Positions 19,293 through 27,555 of a stretch of 64,000 bases of DNA are shown in pieces. The position numbers and the translations under genes are program-made. The notes under the pieces are model-generated. The model searched no databases and was not told the DNA's origin. It saw only the letters and a program-made list of their open reading frames with translations. Source of the stretch: an uncultured Cocleimonas sp. (lineage in GTDB: Bacteria > Pseudomonadota > Gammaproteobacteria > Thiotrichales > Thiotrichaceae); assembly GCF_947495625.1 (NCBI RefSeq), contig NZ_CANLZW010000017.1, forward strand, positions 31,438 to 95,437, given 5' to 3'. Each line of letters opens with the position of its first letter. Positions within the stretch are counted from its first letter, which is position 1.

Positions 19293-19325
19293 AAAAAGCC
19301 CTCTAAAGTAGGGGGGTGACTTTTT
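19293..19325 (+). repeat. dispersed repeat, short form
   Basis: AAAAAGCCCTCT then AAAGTAGGGGGGTGACTTTTT lies between proC and yggT. Its last bases overlap the proC stop codon (minus strand, 19326-19324). Confidence 0.9.
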
Positions 19326-20139
19326 ATATTTTACTTAATTCTTTCGAGCGAATTGCAGCTGCAACCAATGCTTCTTCAAAGATACTGGGTAAGCCGCCAT
19401 CTACAAGCTTTTTTAGAGCTGCTTCTGTAGTTCCACCTTTGGATGTAACTCTTTGACGTAAAATAGATGCATCATCGCTACTTTCTAAGGCTAGTTTAGC
19501 TGCCCCAAACGCAGTTTGTAAGACCAGTAAGCGGGCGTCTTCAGCGCTTAATCCCATTTTTTGTGCGGCATCCTGCATTGCTTCCATAACCAGGAAAAAA
19601 TAAGCGGGACCGCTGCCAGATACAGCGGTAACGGTATCCATTAAACCTTCATCATCTAACCAAAGTGTACTTCCAACTGCGCGCATTATGCTTTCAGCCA
19701 GATTCTTTTGTTCTTCTGAAACTTGTTTATTCGCAAAAAGCCCTGTCATTCCAGACTGCACCAGCGAAGGTGTATTCGGCATACAGCGAACAACGGCGGG
19801 AGAATAATCTCCTAACCACTTTTCAAGATTTTCTAAATTAATACCTGCGGCTATAGAAATAACTAAGGGATTTTGAGCTTCAAAGACTTCTGCGAGTGGT
19901 TCACACACCATCTGCATGATCTGAGGTTTAACTGCAAGTACAACAACATCCGCACCATCAATGGCTTCGGCATTATTTACATAAGAATTTATTGCCGCCC
20001 AGTTTGCAGTAATCCCCGTCAATTGTTCTTCATTAGGGTCTGAAATACGAATGTTATGCGTACTGCCGTCTTGAAGTAATCCTGCTATTAGGCTGCGAGA
20101 CATGTTTCCTGCGCCAATAAAAGTAATCGTTTTTCCCAT
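19324..20139 (-). CDS. proC: pyrroline-5-carboxylate reductase
   Basis: This 271-residue enzyme catalyses the last step of proline synthesis with NAD(P)H. It has the N-terminal dinucleotide motif FIGAGNMSRSLIAGLL, the VVLAVKPQIM segment, RCMPNTPSLVQSGMTGL, and the C-terminal dimer/catalytic signature GSGPAYFFLVMEAM with VTSKGGTTEAAL. It follows yggS in the same direction after 30 bases. The stop codon touches the end of a dispersed repeat copy. Confidence 0.96.
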   Translation of the reverse strand: MGKTITFIGAGNMSRSLIAGLLQDGSTHNIRISDPNEEQLTGITANWAAINSYVNNAEAIDGADVVVLAVKPQIMQMVCEPLAEVFEAQNPLVISIAAGINLENLEKWLGDYSPAVVRCMPNTPSLVQSGMTGLFANKQVSEEQKNLAESIMRAVGSTLWLDDEGLMDTVTAVSGSGPAYFFLVMEAMQDAAQKMGLSAEDARLLVLQTAFGAAKLALESSDDASILRQRVTSKGGTTEAALKKLVDGGLPSIFEEALVAAAIRSKELSKI

Positions 20140-20169
20140 GCTATTAAGTAATCCCTGTGTGAATGTAAT

Positions 20170-20859
20170 TTAGTATTCGCGTTGACCAAAAATGGCTGTG
20201 CCTATTCTAACCATGGTCGAGCCACCTGCAATAGCAGCTTCTATATCATTGCTCATACCCATTGAAAGTGTATCAAGCTCTATCCCTAGTTCAAGGCTTA
20301 GTGACTCTTTTATGGCGCTGACTTTAGCAAATACCTCCAGTTGTTTGTCGAAGTTATCTTCAGGAGCGGGAATAACCATCAAGCCTCTCAATGTTAAATG
20401 AGGCAGTTTGATAATTTCTTTCGCTACATCTGTTACTTCATCTATTGAAATACCAGATTTACTTTCTTCACCGCTGATATTTAATTGAATGCAAACAGAG
20501 AGTGGCTCTAGATTTTCTGGGCGTTGATCATTCAGTCTTTGCGCTATTTTTAGGCGATCAATAGTATGAACCCAGTCTGCAATTTCAGCTATTTTTTTGG
20601 TCTTATTGGATTGTAGTGGTCCGATAAAGTGCCATTCGATATCTAAGTCAGATAACTCCTGATATTTGTCCCATAGTTCTTGTACGTAATTCTCGCCGAA
20701 TGCTCTTTGGCCGCATTCATAGGCTTCTCGTATTTTGGTGCTGTCGTGCTTTTTACTCACGGCGAGTAGTTTGACTGAATTCTCAGTACGATTATATTGC
20801 AGTGAATACTTTTTTAGTTTTGCACCGATTATCTGGAGATTGTCACTTATTTGAGTCAT
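20170..20859 (-). CDS. yggS: YggS/PLPBP family pyridoxal phosphate homeostasis protein
   Basis: This 229-residue single-domain PLP-binding protein has the PLP lysine at position 36 (LLAVSKKHDS), as in E. coli YggS. It also shows FGENYVQE, EWHFIGPLQSNKTK, LNISGEESKSG and the C-terminal SMGMSNDIEAAIAGGSTMVRIG that holds the phosphate. The protein buffers PLP and has no known enzyme activity. The ATG at 20859 is chosen because residue 1 then matches the family. A longer frame runs to 20907. Confidence 0.95.
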   Translation of the reverse strand: MTQISDNLQIIGAKLKKYSLQYNRTENSVKLLAVSKKHDSTKIREAYECGQRAFGENYVQELWDKYQELSDLDIEWHFIGPLQSNKTKKIAEIADWVHTIDRLKIAQRLNDQRPENLEPLSVCIQLNISGEESKSGISIDEVTDVAKEIIKLPHLTLRGLMVIPAPEDNFDKQLEVFAKVSAIKESLSLELGIELDTLSMGMSNDIEAAIAGGSTMVRIGTAIFGQREY

Positions 20860-21020
20860 ATATGATAAATTTGTGGCGTAAATGTCAGTAGGAATAGTTT
20901 TTGGCACTGGGGATAGTGCCCTAACTAGCGTCTAAATAACAATGGAAACGATGTTATTAGAATAAAAGAATTTAAATACTGACTCCAATAATTAATAACA
21001 ATAAATAAAAGTAGTCATTT

Positions 21021-22067
21021 ATGGATATTACACAGTTACTTGCTTTCTCGGTAAAAAACAAAGCATCAGATTTACATATTTCAGCAGGGGAACCACCGAT
21101 TATTCGTGTCGATGGCGATATGCGTCGAGTCAATATGCCTGAGCTAGAGCACAAAGAAGTGCATAGTATGGTGTACGACATCATGAATGATAAACAGCGT
21201 AAAGCTTACGAGGAAAATTGGGAAACTGACTTCTCGTTTGAAATTCCCGGTGTGGCTCGTTTTCGTGTAAACGCATTTAATCAGAATCGTGGTGCAGCAG
21301 CGGTATTTCGTACCATCCCCAGTAAAGTACTTTCGTTAGAAGACCTAGATGCTCCGGCAATATTCAAGAAGATTTCTGATAAGCCTCGTGGTTTAGTTCT
21401 GGTAACAGGTCCTACGGGTTCTGGTAAATCCACAACCTTGGCAGCGATGATTGATTATAAGAATGAAACCGATCATGGGCATATTTTAACGATTGAAGAT
21501 CCGATAGAATTTGTACACCAGAGTAAGAAAAGTTTGGTAAACCAGCGTGAAGTTCATCGTGATACGCAAAGTTTTGATGCATCACTTAGATCTGCACTTC
21601 GTGAAGATCCAGATACGATTCTGGTTGGTGAGATGCGTGACCTTGAAACCATTCGTTTGGCGCTAACAGCGGCAGAAACAGGTCACTTGGTATTCGGAAC
21701 ACTACATACAACCAGTGCGCCTAAAACCATCGACCGTATTGTTGATGTTTTCCCAGCGGCAGAAAAGGACATGGTGAGATCAATGATTTCTTCATCGTTG
21801 CAGGCAATCATTTCTCAAACACTACTAAAACGTGTTCAGGGTGGTCGAGTAGCAGCTCATGAGATACTGATTGGTACAAACGCTATTCGTAGCATGATTA
21901 AAGAAAACAAGCTGGCACAAATGCGTTCTGCGCTTCAAACAGGTGCAGCAGACGGTATGCAGACCTTGGATCAAAGTCTACAGAAGCTAATGACCTTGGG
22001 TCATATCTCTCGTGATGTTGCTATGAAGAAGGCAGATAATCCACAAGCGATTATGGACAGAAGCTAA
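21021..22067 (+). CDS. pilT: type IV pilus retraction ATPase PilT
   Basis: This 348-residue hexameric ATPase powers pilus retraction at the inner membrane base. It has Walker A GPTGSGKST (130-138), the Asp box EDPIEF, Walker B DTILVGEMRD, the His box TAAETGHLVFGTLHT and the PilT-specific AIRSMIKENK motif near the C-terminus. It diverges from yggS, the usual location. Two further paralogues follow on the same strand. Confidence 0.96.
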   Translation: MDITQLLAFSVKNKASDLHISAGEPPIIRVDGDMRRVNMPELEHKEVHSMVYDIMNDKQRKAYEENWETDFSFEIPGVARFRVNAFNQNRGAAAVFRTIPSKVLSLEDLDAPAIFKKISDKPRGLVLVTGPTGSGKSTTLAAMIDYKNETDHGHILTIEDPIEFVHQSKKSLVNQREVHRDTQSFDASLRSALREDPDTILVGEMRDLETIRLALTAAETGHLVFGTLHTTSAPKTIDRIVDVFPAAEKDMVRSMISSSLQAIISQTLLKRVQGGRVAAHEILIGTNAIRSMIKENKLAQMRSALQTGAADGMQTLDQSLQKLMTLGHISRDVAMKKADNPQAIMDRS

Positions 22068-22068
22068 T

Positions 22069-22100
22069 TTATTAGCAAAGTACATTATTAGCAAAGTGCA
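22069..22100 (+). repeat. 16-bp direct repeat between pilT and pilU
   Basis: TTATTAGCAAAGTACA and TTATTAGCAAAGTGCA stand head to tail directly after the pilT stop, differing at one base. It could come from a small slippage duplication. Confidence 0.7.
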
Positions 22101-22183
22101 TCAAAGTACTGCATAAGAATCGCTTGTTGACACAAAAGCAATCACATTAAGAATAATAACGATTATAAAAGTGAAGAATAAAA

Positions 22184-23347
22184 ATGGATAAAGAAAGCGC
22201 GATAAGTTACGTCCACCAGTTGTTAGATTCAACCTTGGAAAAGAATGCATCTGACTTGTTTATTACTTCGATGGCTGCTCCATCAATTAAAGTTGATGGT
22301 CAAATGAAGCCTCTGTCGAACCAGAAGCTGAATGCGGAGCAGGCAGGGTTTATCGTTCGTTCGATCTTAAATGATAAGCAAATGAAAGAATTTGAAGAGC
22401 ACATGGAGTGTAACTTCGCAATTAGTTTGCCAGGAAAAGCCCGTTTTCGTGTAAATACTTTTACACAACGTGGTGCGCCAGGTATGGTTTTACGACATAT
22501 TCCTGATTATATTCCTTCGTTTAAAGAGTTAGTGTTACCTCCCGTTTTGAAAGATATTGCGATGACAAAACGTGGTTTGGTTATCATGGTAGGTGCGACA
22601 GGTTCTGGTAAATCTACCAGTTTGGCTTCAATGATCGATTACAGAAATAAAAACTCAATGGGGCACATTGTTACGATTGAAGACCCGATTGAATTCACCC
22701 ATGATCATCATCAGTGTTTAGTGACACAACGTGAAGTGGGGGTTGATACAGATAGCTATGAAATAGCGATGAAAAACACCTTAAGACAAGCGCCAGACGT
22801 TATTTTGCTTGGTGAGGTTCGAGATAGAGAAACTATGGAGTATGCGATTGCTTATGCAGAAACGGGTCATTTATGTTTGACCACGCTACATGCGAACAGT
22901 ACCAACCAGGCACTGGATAGAATTATCAACTTCTTCCCAGAAGAACGTCGTGATCAATTGCTAATGGATTTATCTTTAAACTTGAAAGGTGTAGTTTCGC
23001 AACGCTTAGTTCGTAAAATAAAAGATGATGGTCGTTTACCAGCAGTAGAAGTTATGTTGAATACACCGATGATGGCTGACTTGATTTACAAAGGGGATAT
23101 CCCAGCAATAAAAGAGTTAATTTCTAAATCTAACCAATTGGGTATGTGCACATTTGATCAGGCAATTTTCCGCCTTATTGATGCGGGTATGATTTCGGTG
23201 AAAGAAGGTTTACGCAATGCCGATTCGGTTAATGATTTGCGTCTGCAATTGAAGTTGAATAGCCGTCAAGCTCAAAAGGGTGACTTCTTTAAAGGTACTG
23301 AGTCACTTGCGATGGAAACACTTGATGATTACACACCTAAGCTTTAA
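22184..23347 (+). CDS. pilU: PilU-type twitching motility ATPase
   Basis: This 387-residue PilT paralogue matches Pseudomonas PilU well, for instance in NTLRQAPDVILLGEVRDRET, ETGHLCLTTLHAN and NQALDRIINFFP. Walker A is GATGSGKST, and the Asp box is EDPIEF. The PilT-only AIRNLIRE-type motif is replaced, as in PilU. PilU works with PilT to strengthen retraction and depends on PilT for function in characterised systems. It lies 116 bases after pilT. Confidence 0.93.
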   Translation: MDKESAISYVHQLLDSTLEKNASDLFITSMAAPSIKVDGQMKPLSNQKLNAEQAGFIVRSILNDKQMKEFEEHMECNFAISLPGKARFRVNTFTQRGAPGMVLRHIPDYIPSFKELVLPPVLKDIAMTKRGLVIMVGATGSGKSTSLASMIDYRNKNSMGHIVTIEDPIEFTHDHHQCLVTQREVGVDTDSYEIAMKNTLRQAPDVILLGEVRDRETMEYAIAYAETGHLCLTTLHANSTNQALDRIINFFPEERRDQLLMDLSLNLKGVVSQRLVRKIKDDGRLPAVEVMLNTPMMADLIYKGDIPAIKELISKSNQLGMCTFDQAIFRLIDAGMISVKEGLRNADSVNDLRLQLKLNSRQAQKGDFFKGTESLAMETLDDYTPKL

Positions 23348-23412
23348 GTATTAACGTTAGTAAAAACAAATAAAAATAATAAATTGATTGATCTTTCAAG
23401 GCTGAAAACATT

Positions 23413-24543
23413 ATGAAACTAATCCCTTATTTGGAGCTTATGGTAAAAAGAGAAGCTTCTGACTTGTACTTAACTACAGGTGCTTTCGCTTCTATAAAGG
23501 TCATGGGTAGCCTTGAGAGCATCTCAAAAAACAAATTAATGCCAGGTGTTATTGCAGCATTTGCCAAAGAGTTGTTATCCGATAAAGAGTGGGCCGTTTT
23601 TCATCGTACCAAAGAGATGAATAAAGGTGTTTCGGTCAGAGATCTTGGTCGTTTCCGAGTTAATGTCTACTTTCAGCGTGGCGAAGTATCGATGGTTATT
23701 CGTTATGTAAGATCAGATATTTTGGCTCCTGAAGCCTTGGGATTGCCGGAAGTATTAAAAGATTTGGTGATGAAAAAAGAAGGTTTATTCTTGTTCGTAG
23801 GTTCTACCGGTGCGGGTAAATCAACGTCGATGTCATCATTGATTCAATACAGGAATCAACGTGCTTCGGGGCATATTCTAACGATTGAAGATCCTATCGA
23901 ATTTACTTACCGTCATGATAAATCCATTATCGGGCAGCGCGAAGTAGGATTTGATACGCACTCTTACGAAAATGCAATGCGAGAAGCCATGCGTGAAGCA
24001 CCTGATGTCATCATGGTAGGTGAGATTAGAAGTACTGCAACTGTAGAAGCAGCAATGGGTTTTGCCGATACAGGTCACCTCGTTATCAGTACACTGCATG
24101 CAACAAACTCGATTCAGGCATTGGAACGTTTGATTTACTTACTGCCTGCTGATCAAAAGGACCGTGTGTTAATGGATCTATCTTTGAACCTGAATGCGAT
24201 CATTGCGCAGCGTCTTATTCCAAGTCTGGATGGTCGTTATGCGCTTGCTACTGAAGTGTTGGTGAATTCACCGTTTTCAGCAGAAGTTATTCGAAAAGGA
24301 CGTATGCAAGAGCTTAAAGATATCATCGAGAAAGGTGGCGCGGATGGTATGCACACCTTCGACCAGTCACTTGCTGAGTTATTTAAAGCGGGTAAAATCT
24401 CTCGTGAAAATGCACTTGAACATGCGAGTTCTAAAAACAACCTTGAATGGATGCTTAGCTTTGACGGTAAAGCAGAAGAACAGAATGAGCGTTCTATCAA
24501 TAGTAAACCTGTATTATCTGGCGCCTTACCAGAGATTTCTTAA
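23413..24543 (+). CDS. second PilU-like ATPase (third PilT-family paralogue)
   Basis: This 376-residue protein is a further PilT/PilU-family ATPase, with Walker A GSTGAGKST, Asp box EDPIEF, Walker B DVIMVGEIRS and DTGHLVISTLHATNSIQAL. It is closer to PilU than to PilT but has diverged: residues 45-75 are atypical, and the cross-subunit segment reads FRVNVYFQRGEVSMVIRYV. ATPase motifs look intact, so it is probably active. It starts 65 bases after pilU and precedes a terminator, so it likely shares the pilT-pilU transcript. Confidence 0.9.
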   Translation: MKLIPYLELMVKREASDLYLTTGAFASIKVMGSLESISKNKLMPGVIAAFAKELLSDKEWAVFHRTKEMNKGVSVRDLGRFRVNVYFQRGEVSMVIRYVRSDILAPEALGLPEVLKDLVMKKEGLFLFVGSTGAGKSTSMSSLIQYRNQRASGHILTIEDPIEFTYRHDKSIIGQREVGFDTHSYENAMREAMREAPDVIMVGEIRSTATVEAAMGFADTGHLVISTLHATNSIQALERLIYLLPADQKDRVLMDLSLNLNAIIAQRLIPSLDGRYALATEVLVNSPFSAEVIRKGRMQELKDIIEKGGADGMHTFDQSLAELFKAGKISRENALEHASSKNNLEWMLSFDGKAEEQNERSINSKPVLSGALPEIS

Positions 24544-24555
24544 ACCATTCTTCAC

Positions 24556-24611
24556 TGAGCCTTATTTGGGTGTACTCTGTGTACTCTCAAGAAGGCTCTT
24601 TTCTTTTTTTC
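24556..24611 (+). terminator. probable terminator of the pilT-pilU cluster
   Basis: GAGCCTT and AAGGCTC pair across a loop of about 33 bases, followed by a T-rich run (TTTTCTTTTTTT). The loop holds a short TGTACTC duplication. Confidence 0.65.
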
Positions 24612-24749
24612 TTAAGAAATATCACTTACTCAAAAAACACCACTCACTCAAGAAATACCATTAAAGAAACTTTTATTGAGAAATAAAGGTTTACTATCTA
24701 TAGTAATAGCTCGCTTAAATTCTTTAATACAAAGTACTAGGAGCCTTAC

Positions 24750-25295
24750 TTGAATATCAATGACTTGCTTTTTGATAAAAATAATACAGATGCCATTTCT
24801 GAATTTGCCAATAATTTTGGTGTTAATGAATCTGAAGCTAAAGATGCAATCTCATCTTTAGCAGACTCTCTTTCCCGTGGTCTTGGAGCTAATGCACAAG
24901 AGATGAAAGGCCTTGATAGCTTGATGGAGGCTCTAGAGAAAGGAAACCATTCCCGTTATCTCGATGATCCCTCTTTGTTAGGTAAGAAAGAGACCACTCA
25001 AGAAGGTAATGATATACTCGGTCATATTTTTGGTAATAAAGATGTTAGTCGTCATGTGGCGAAACGTTCATCAAAAGAAACAGGTCTAGGAAGTAGTTTA
25101 TTGAAGAAGATGTTACCTGTAGTCGCAACAATGGTAATGGCTTCTTTAGGCAAGAAGATGCTGGGTGGTAGTAAAACTGCGCCATCCAGGCAGGAATCTT
25201 CGGGCTTTCTGACCAATTTACTCGATGCCGATAAAGACGGTTCTATGATAGATGATGTATTAGGTATGGCGTTTAAAGCATTTATGGCACGTTAA
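24750..25295 (+). CDS. DUF937 family protein
   Basis: This 181-residue cytosolic-looking protein has the DUF937 pattern: an N-terminal helical region (FANNFGVNESEAKDAISSLADSL), a hydrophobic LLKKMLPVVATMVMASLGKK segment and a C-terminal GGSKT...GFLTNLLDADKDGSMIDDVLGMA part. The function of the family is unknown. The start is a TTG at 24750 with AGGAG (24739-24743) six bases upstream. The last base of the stop codon is also the first base of a long dispersed repeat copy. Confidence 0.75.
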   Translation: MNINDLLFDKNNTDAISEFANNFGVNESEAKDAISSLADSLSRGLGANAQEMKGLDSLMEALEKGNHSRYLDDPSLLGKKETTQEGNDILGHIFGNKDVSRHVAKRSSKETGLGSSLLKKMLPVVATMVMASLGKKMLGGSKTAPSRQESSGFLTNLLDADKDGSMIDDVLGMAFKAFMAR

Positions 25296-25380
25296 AAAAG
25301 TACCTAGCTCTGCATAAATTCTATTTACGTTTTCAAATAACAAAAACGTAATAACATTCATAAGTGGGGAGGTGGTTTTT
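25295..25380 (+). repeat. dispersed repeat, long form, copy L2
   Basis: This 86-bp copy begins AAAAAGTACCTAGCTC. Its internal TTACGTTTT ... AAAACGTAA palindrome is perfect. The core end is diverged (AAGTGGGGAGGTGG). It starts at the stop codon of the DUF937 gene and lies between convergent genes. Confidence 0.9.
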
Positions 25381-25408
25381 TCTGGCGATAAAGGCTTTGA
25401 AAATAACG

Positions 25409-25442
25409 AAAGCCACCCCCCTACTTTGGGGCTGTTTTTTTT
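25409..25442 (-). repeat. dispersed repeat, short form, inverted
   Basis: On the minus strand this reads AAAAAACAGCCCC then AAAGTAGGGGGGTGGC. Together with the core end of copy L2 it makes an imperfect hairpin (about 25362-25428) followed on the plus strand by a run of eight T. This pair probably ends transcription of the DUF937 gene. Confidence 0.8.
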
Positions 25443-25484
25443 GTTAAGCCTTGTGTAGCGACAAATGGCTGGATGATTTAATCG

Positions 25485-26624
25485 TTAAATAAAGCTATTG
25501 ACGATGTCATTAACGAAATGCCAACCTTTATCTGTTGGTTTATATTTTTCATTGTCGTATTCGATCAATTCTTTTTCTATTAATGTATTTAATTTCTCTT
25601 CAACATTGGAAAAAGAAAGCAGCGTTCTGGCCTCAAACAGCTCTTTAGTGAAGCCTTCTTTTAATCGCGCAGCATTCAACATAAATTCAAAATCAAGGTC
25701 TTCTGTAGCCAGTTTTTTCTCGCTGGAACGTGCTTTACCATTAATACCTTCATCCATATATTTCTCCGGATGACGATATTTTGTGTGACGTTTAATCTCG
25801 CCATCAGGCATGCTGATTTTTCCATGAGCACCAGCGCCAATCCCTAAGTAATCCCCAAACTGCCAATAATTTAGATTGTGTCGACACTGCTTGCCTTCTT
25901 TGGCATAAGCGGATACTTCATACTGATAATAACCAGCATCCGCTAGAAGTTTTTGACCTTGTTGTTGCATTTCCCAGAGTATTTCATCGTTTGGAGTAAC
26001 CGGTGGAGAATGATGAAATAGAGTGTTCTCTTCGATAGTTAATTGATACCACGAGATATGAGTGGGATTGGCATCTATTGCTTGTTTAAGGTCTGCAATG
26101 GCTTGATCTATTGTTTGTTCAGGCAAGCCATACATAATATCCAGATTGAAATTATCAAATCCCGCTTGTTTAGCAATTTTAGTCGACTTTTGTGCTTCAT
26201 CAGCGCCATGAATTCTGCCTAAAGCTTTCAGATGTTTATCATTAAAACTCTGGATGCCAATAGAAAGGCGGTTGATCCCTGTTTCTCGATAAGCACTAAA
26301 ACGCTCCTGTTCGAAAGTCCCGGGATTGGCTTCCATGGTAATTTCCGTATTAGGTCGAATAGTCAGCCTTTCTCTCATGCTGGATAAGAGTCGATCCATA
26401 GCATTGGCCGAATACAAGCTTGGTGTTCCACCTCCAATGAAAATTGACTCAATTGATCTTCCCCATATCTCAGGTAGCTCTGCTTCTAGATCGCTTATGA
26501 GAGATTGCGTGTATTGCTCTTCAGGGATTTCTCCTTTCGCTTGATGTGAGTTGAAATCACAGTAAGGGCATTTTTTTACGCACCAAGGGATGTGAATATA
26601 GAGGCTTAATGGAATAGGTATCAT
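25485..26624 (-). CDS. hemW: radical SAM haem chaperone HemW
   Basis: This 379-residue radical SAM protein has the cluster motif C15-x3-C19-x2-C22 (WCVKKCPYCDF), GGGTPSL, EANPGT and GIQSFND. It resembles coproporphyrinogen dehydrogenase HemN but matches the shorter HemW form, which in characterised cases inserts haem into respiratory enzymes and lacks HemN activity. Its start codon directly abuts the rsmA stop codon, so translation is probably coupled. Confidence 0.93.
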   Translation of the reverse strand: MIPIPLSLYIHIPWCVKKCPYCDFNSHQAKGEIPEEQYTQSLISDLEAELPEIWGRSIESIFIGGGTPSLYSANAMDRLLSSMRERLTIRPNTEITMEANPGTFEQERFSAYRETGINRLSIGIQSFNDKHLKALGRIHGADEAQKSTKIAKQAGFDNFNLDIMYGLPEQTIDQAIADLKQAIDANPTHISWYQLTIEENTLFHHSPPVTPNDEILWEMQQQGQKLLADAGYYQYEVSAYAKEGKQCRHNLNYWQFGDYLGIGAGAHGKISMPDGEIKRHTKYRHPEKYMDEGINGKARSSEKKLATEDLDFEFMLNAARLKEGFTKELFEARTLLSFSNVEEKLNTLIEKELIEYDNEKYKPTDKGWHFVNDIVNSFI

Positions 26625-27455
26625 TTATGTTTTGATATCATGTTCTGTATTGCTGTCTAAGTTACTTTCTAGGCTACTTGATAAGTTACTAAGAGTAACA
26701 AAGTCTTTCACACTTAAGCTTTCCGCCCTTAAAGAAGGGTCAATTCCAGCAGTTTCAATTTGCTCAGCAGTTAATATTTTCTTTAGATTGTTTCGAAGTG
26801 TTTTACGTCTCATGGAAAATGCTTGCGCGACTAAGCGAGATAAATGATCTTCGTCATTCGCTAGAAAAGGTAGCTCACTCCACGGAGTGAGTTTCAAAAT
26901 AGCGGAATCAACTTTAGGGGGAGGCGAGAAAGATTCAGGTCCTACAAAAAACAGATACTCACAATTACAAAAATATTGAACCATAACAGACAAGCGCCCA
27001 AAGGTTTTTGAGCCAGGCTCGGCTGTTATACGGTTTACCACTTCATTTTGTAACATAAAGTGCATATCGGAGATTTGATGTCTGTATTCAAGTAAATGAA
27101 AGATGAGTGGCGTGGAAATATTGTAAGGGAGATTACCTACTACTCTTAACTTTGTGTCACTGCTTTCATCTTGAAGCAATGTTCTAAAATCGAACTTCAA
27201 AGCATCGACGCCATGAATATTGAGTTTAGGATTATTCTTTTGCTGGAGTCGAGCAATAACATCTCTGTCTATTTCCACTACGTTAAGCGAATCTATTTTA
27301 TCTAGAAGTGGAAATGTTAATGCGCCAAGACCTGGGCCGATTTCAACAATTTTTTCATTTGGTTTAGGGTTTATCTCATAGATCAATTTTTCGATAACAG
27401 AGTGATCATTCAGAAAATGCTGTCCGAAGCGTTTTTTTGTTTTGTAGTCTTGCAT
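26625..27455 (-). CDS. rsmA: 16S rRNA (adenine1518/1519-N6) dimethyltransferase
   Basis: This 276-residue SAM enzyme (KsgA) dimethylates two adenines in the 3' helix of 16S rRNA late in 30S assembly. Motifs are KKRFGQHFLND, VEIGPGLGALT, the DALKF acidic site and the catalytic NLPYNIST. The ribosome binding site CCGGAG sits directly next to the base of a strong hairpin in the leader (27470-27502), which could affect translation. Confidence 0.96.
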   Translation of the reverse strand: MQDYKTKKRFGQHFLNDHSVIEKLIYEINPKPNEKIVEIGPGLGALTFPLLDKIDSLNVVEIDRDVIARLQQKNNPKLNIHGVDALKFDFRTLLQDESSDTKLRVVGNLPYNISTPLIFHLLEYRHQISDMHFMLQNEVVNRITAEPGSKTFGRLSVMVQYFCNCEYLFFVGPESFSPPPKVDSAILKLTPWSELPFLANDEDHLSRLVAQAFSMRRKTLRNNLKKILTAEQIETAGIDPSLRAESLSVKDFVTLSNLSSSLESNLDSNTEHDIKT

Positions 27456-27469
27456 TTTTTACTCCGGAA

Positions 27470-27502
27470 ATAATCAGACCCCCAAATAGGGGGTCTGATT
27501 AT
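27470..27502. terminator. perfect 14-bp hairpin between the OmpA protein gene and rsmA
   Basis: ATAATCAGACCCCC and GGGGGTCTGATTAT pair around a 5-base loop. It lies 53 bases after the stop of the coiled-coil OmpA gene and 14 bases before the rsmA start, both on the minus strand. There is only a weak T stretch, so it could be a terminator or a structured rsmA leader. Confidence 0.6.
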
Positions 27503-27555
27503 AACCTGTTGTCTTGCCGTTTACTTTTTCTTTATACCGTTCTATTTAGAAGGTT

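Noticed and set aside
22069..22100. 16-bp duplication as part of the dispersed repeat family
   Set aside because: It shares only CAAAGT with the family and has no G-run, so it is treated as a local slippage duplication.
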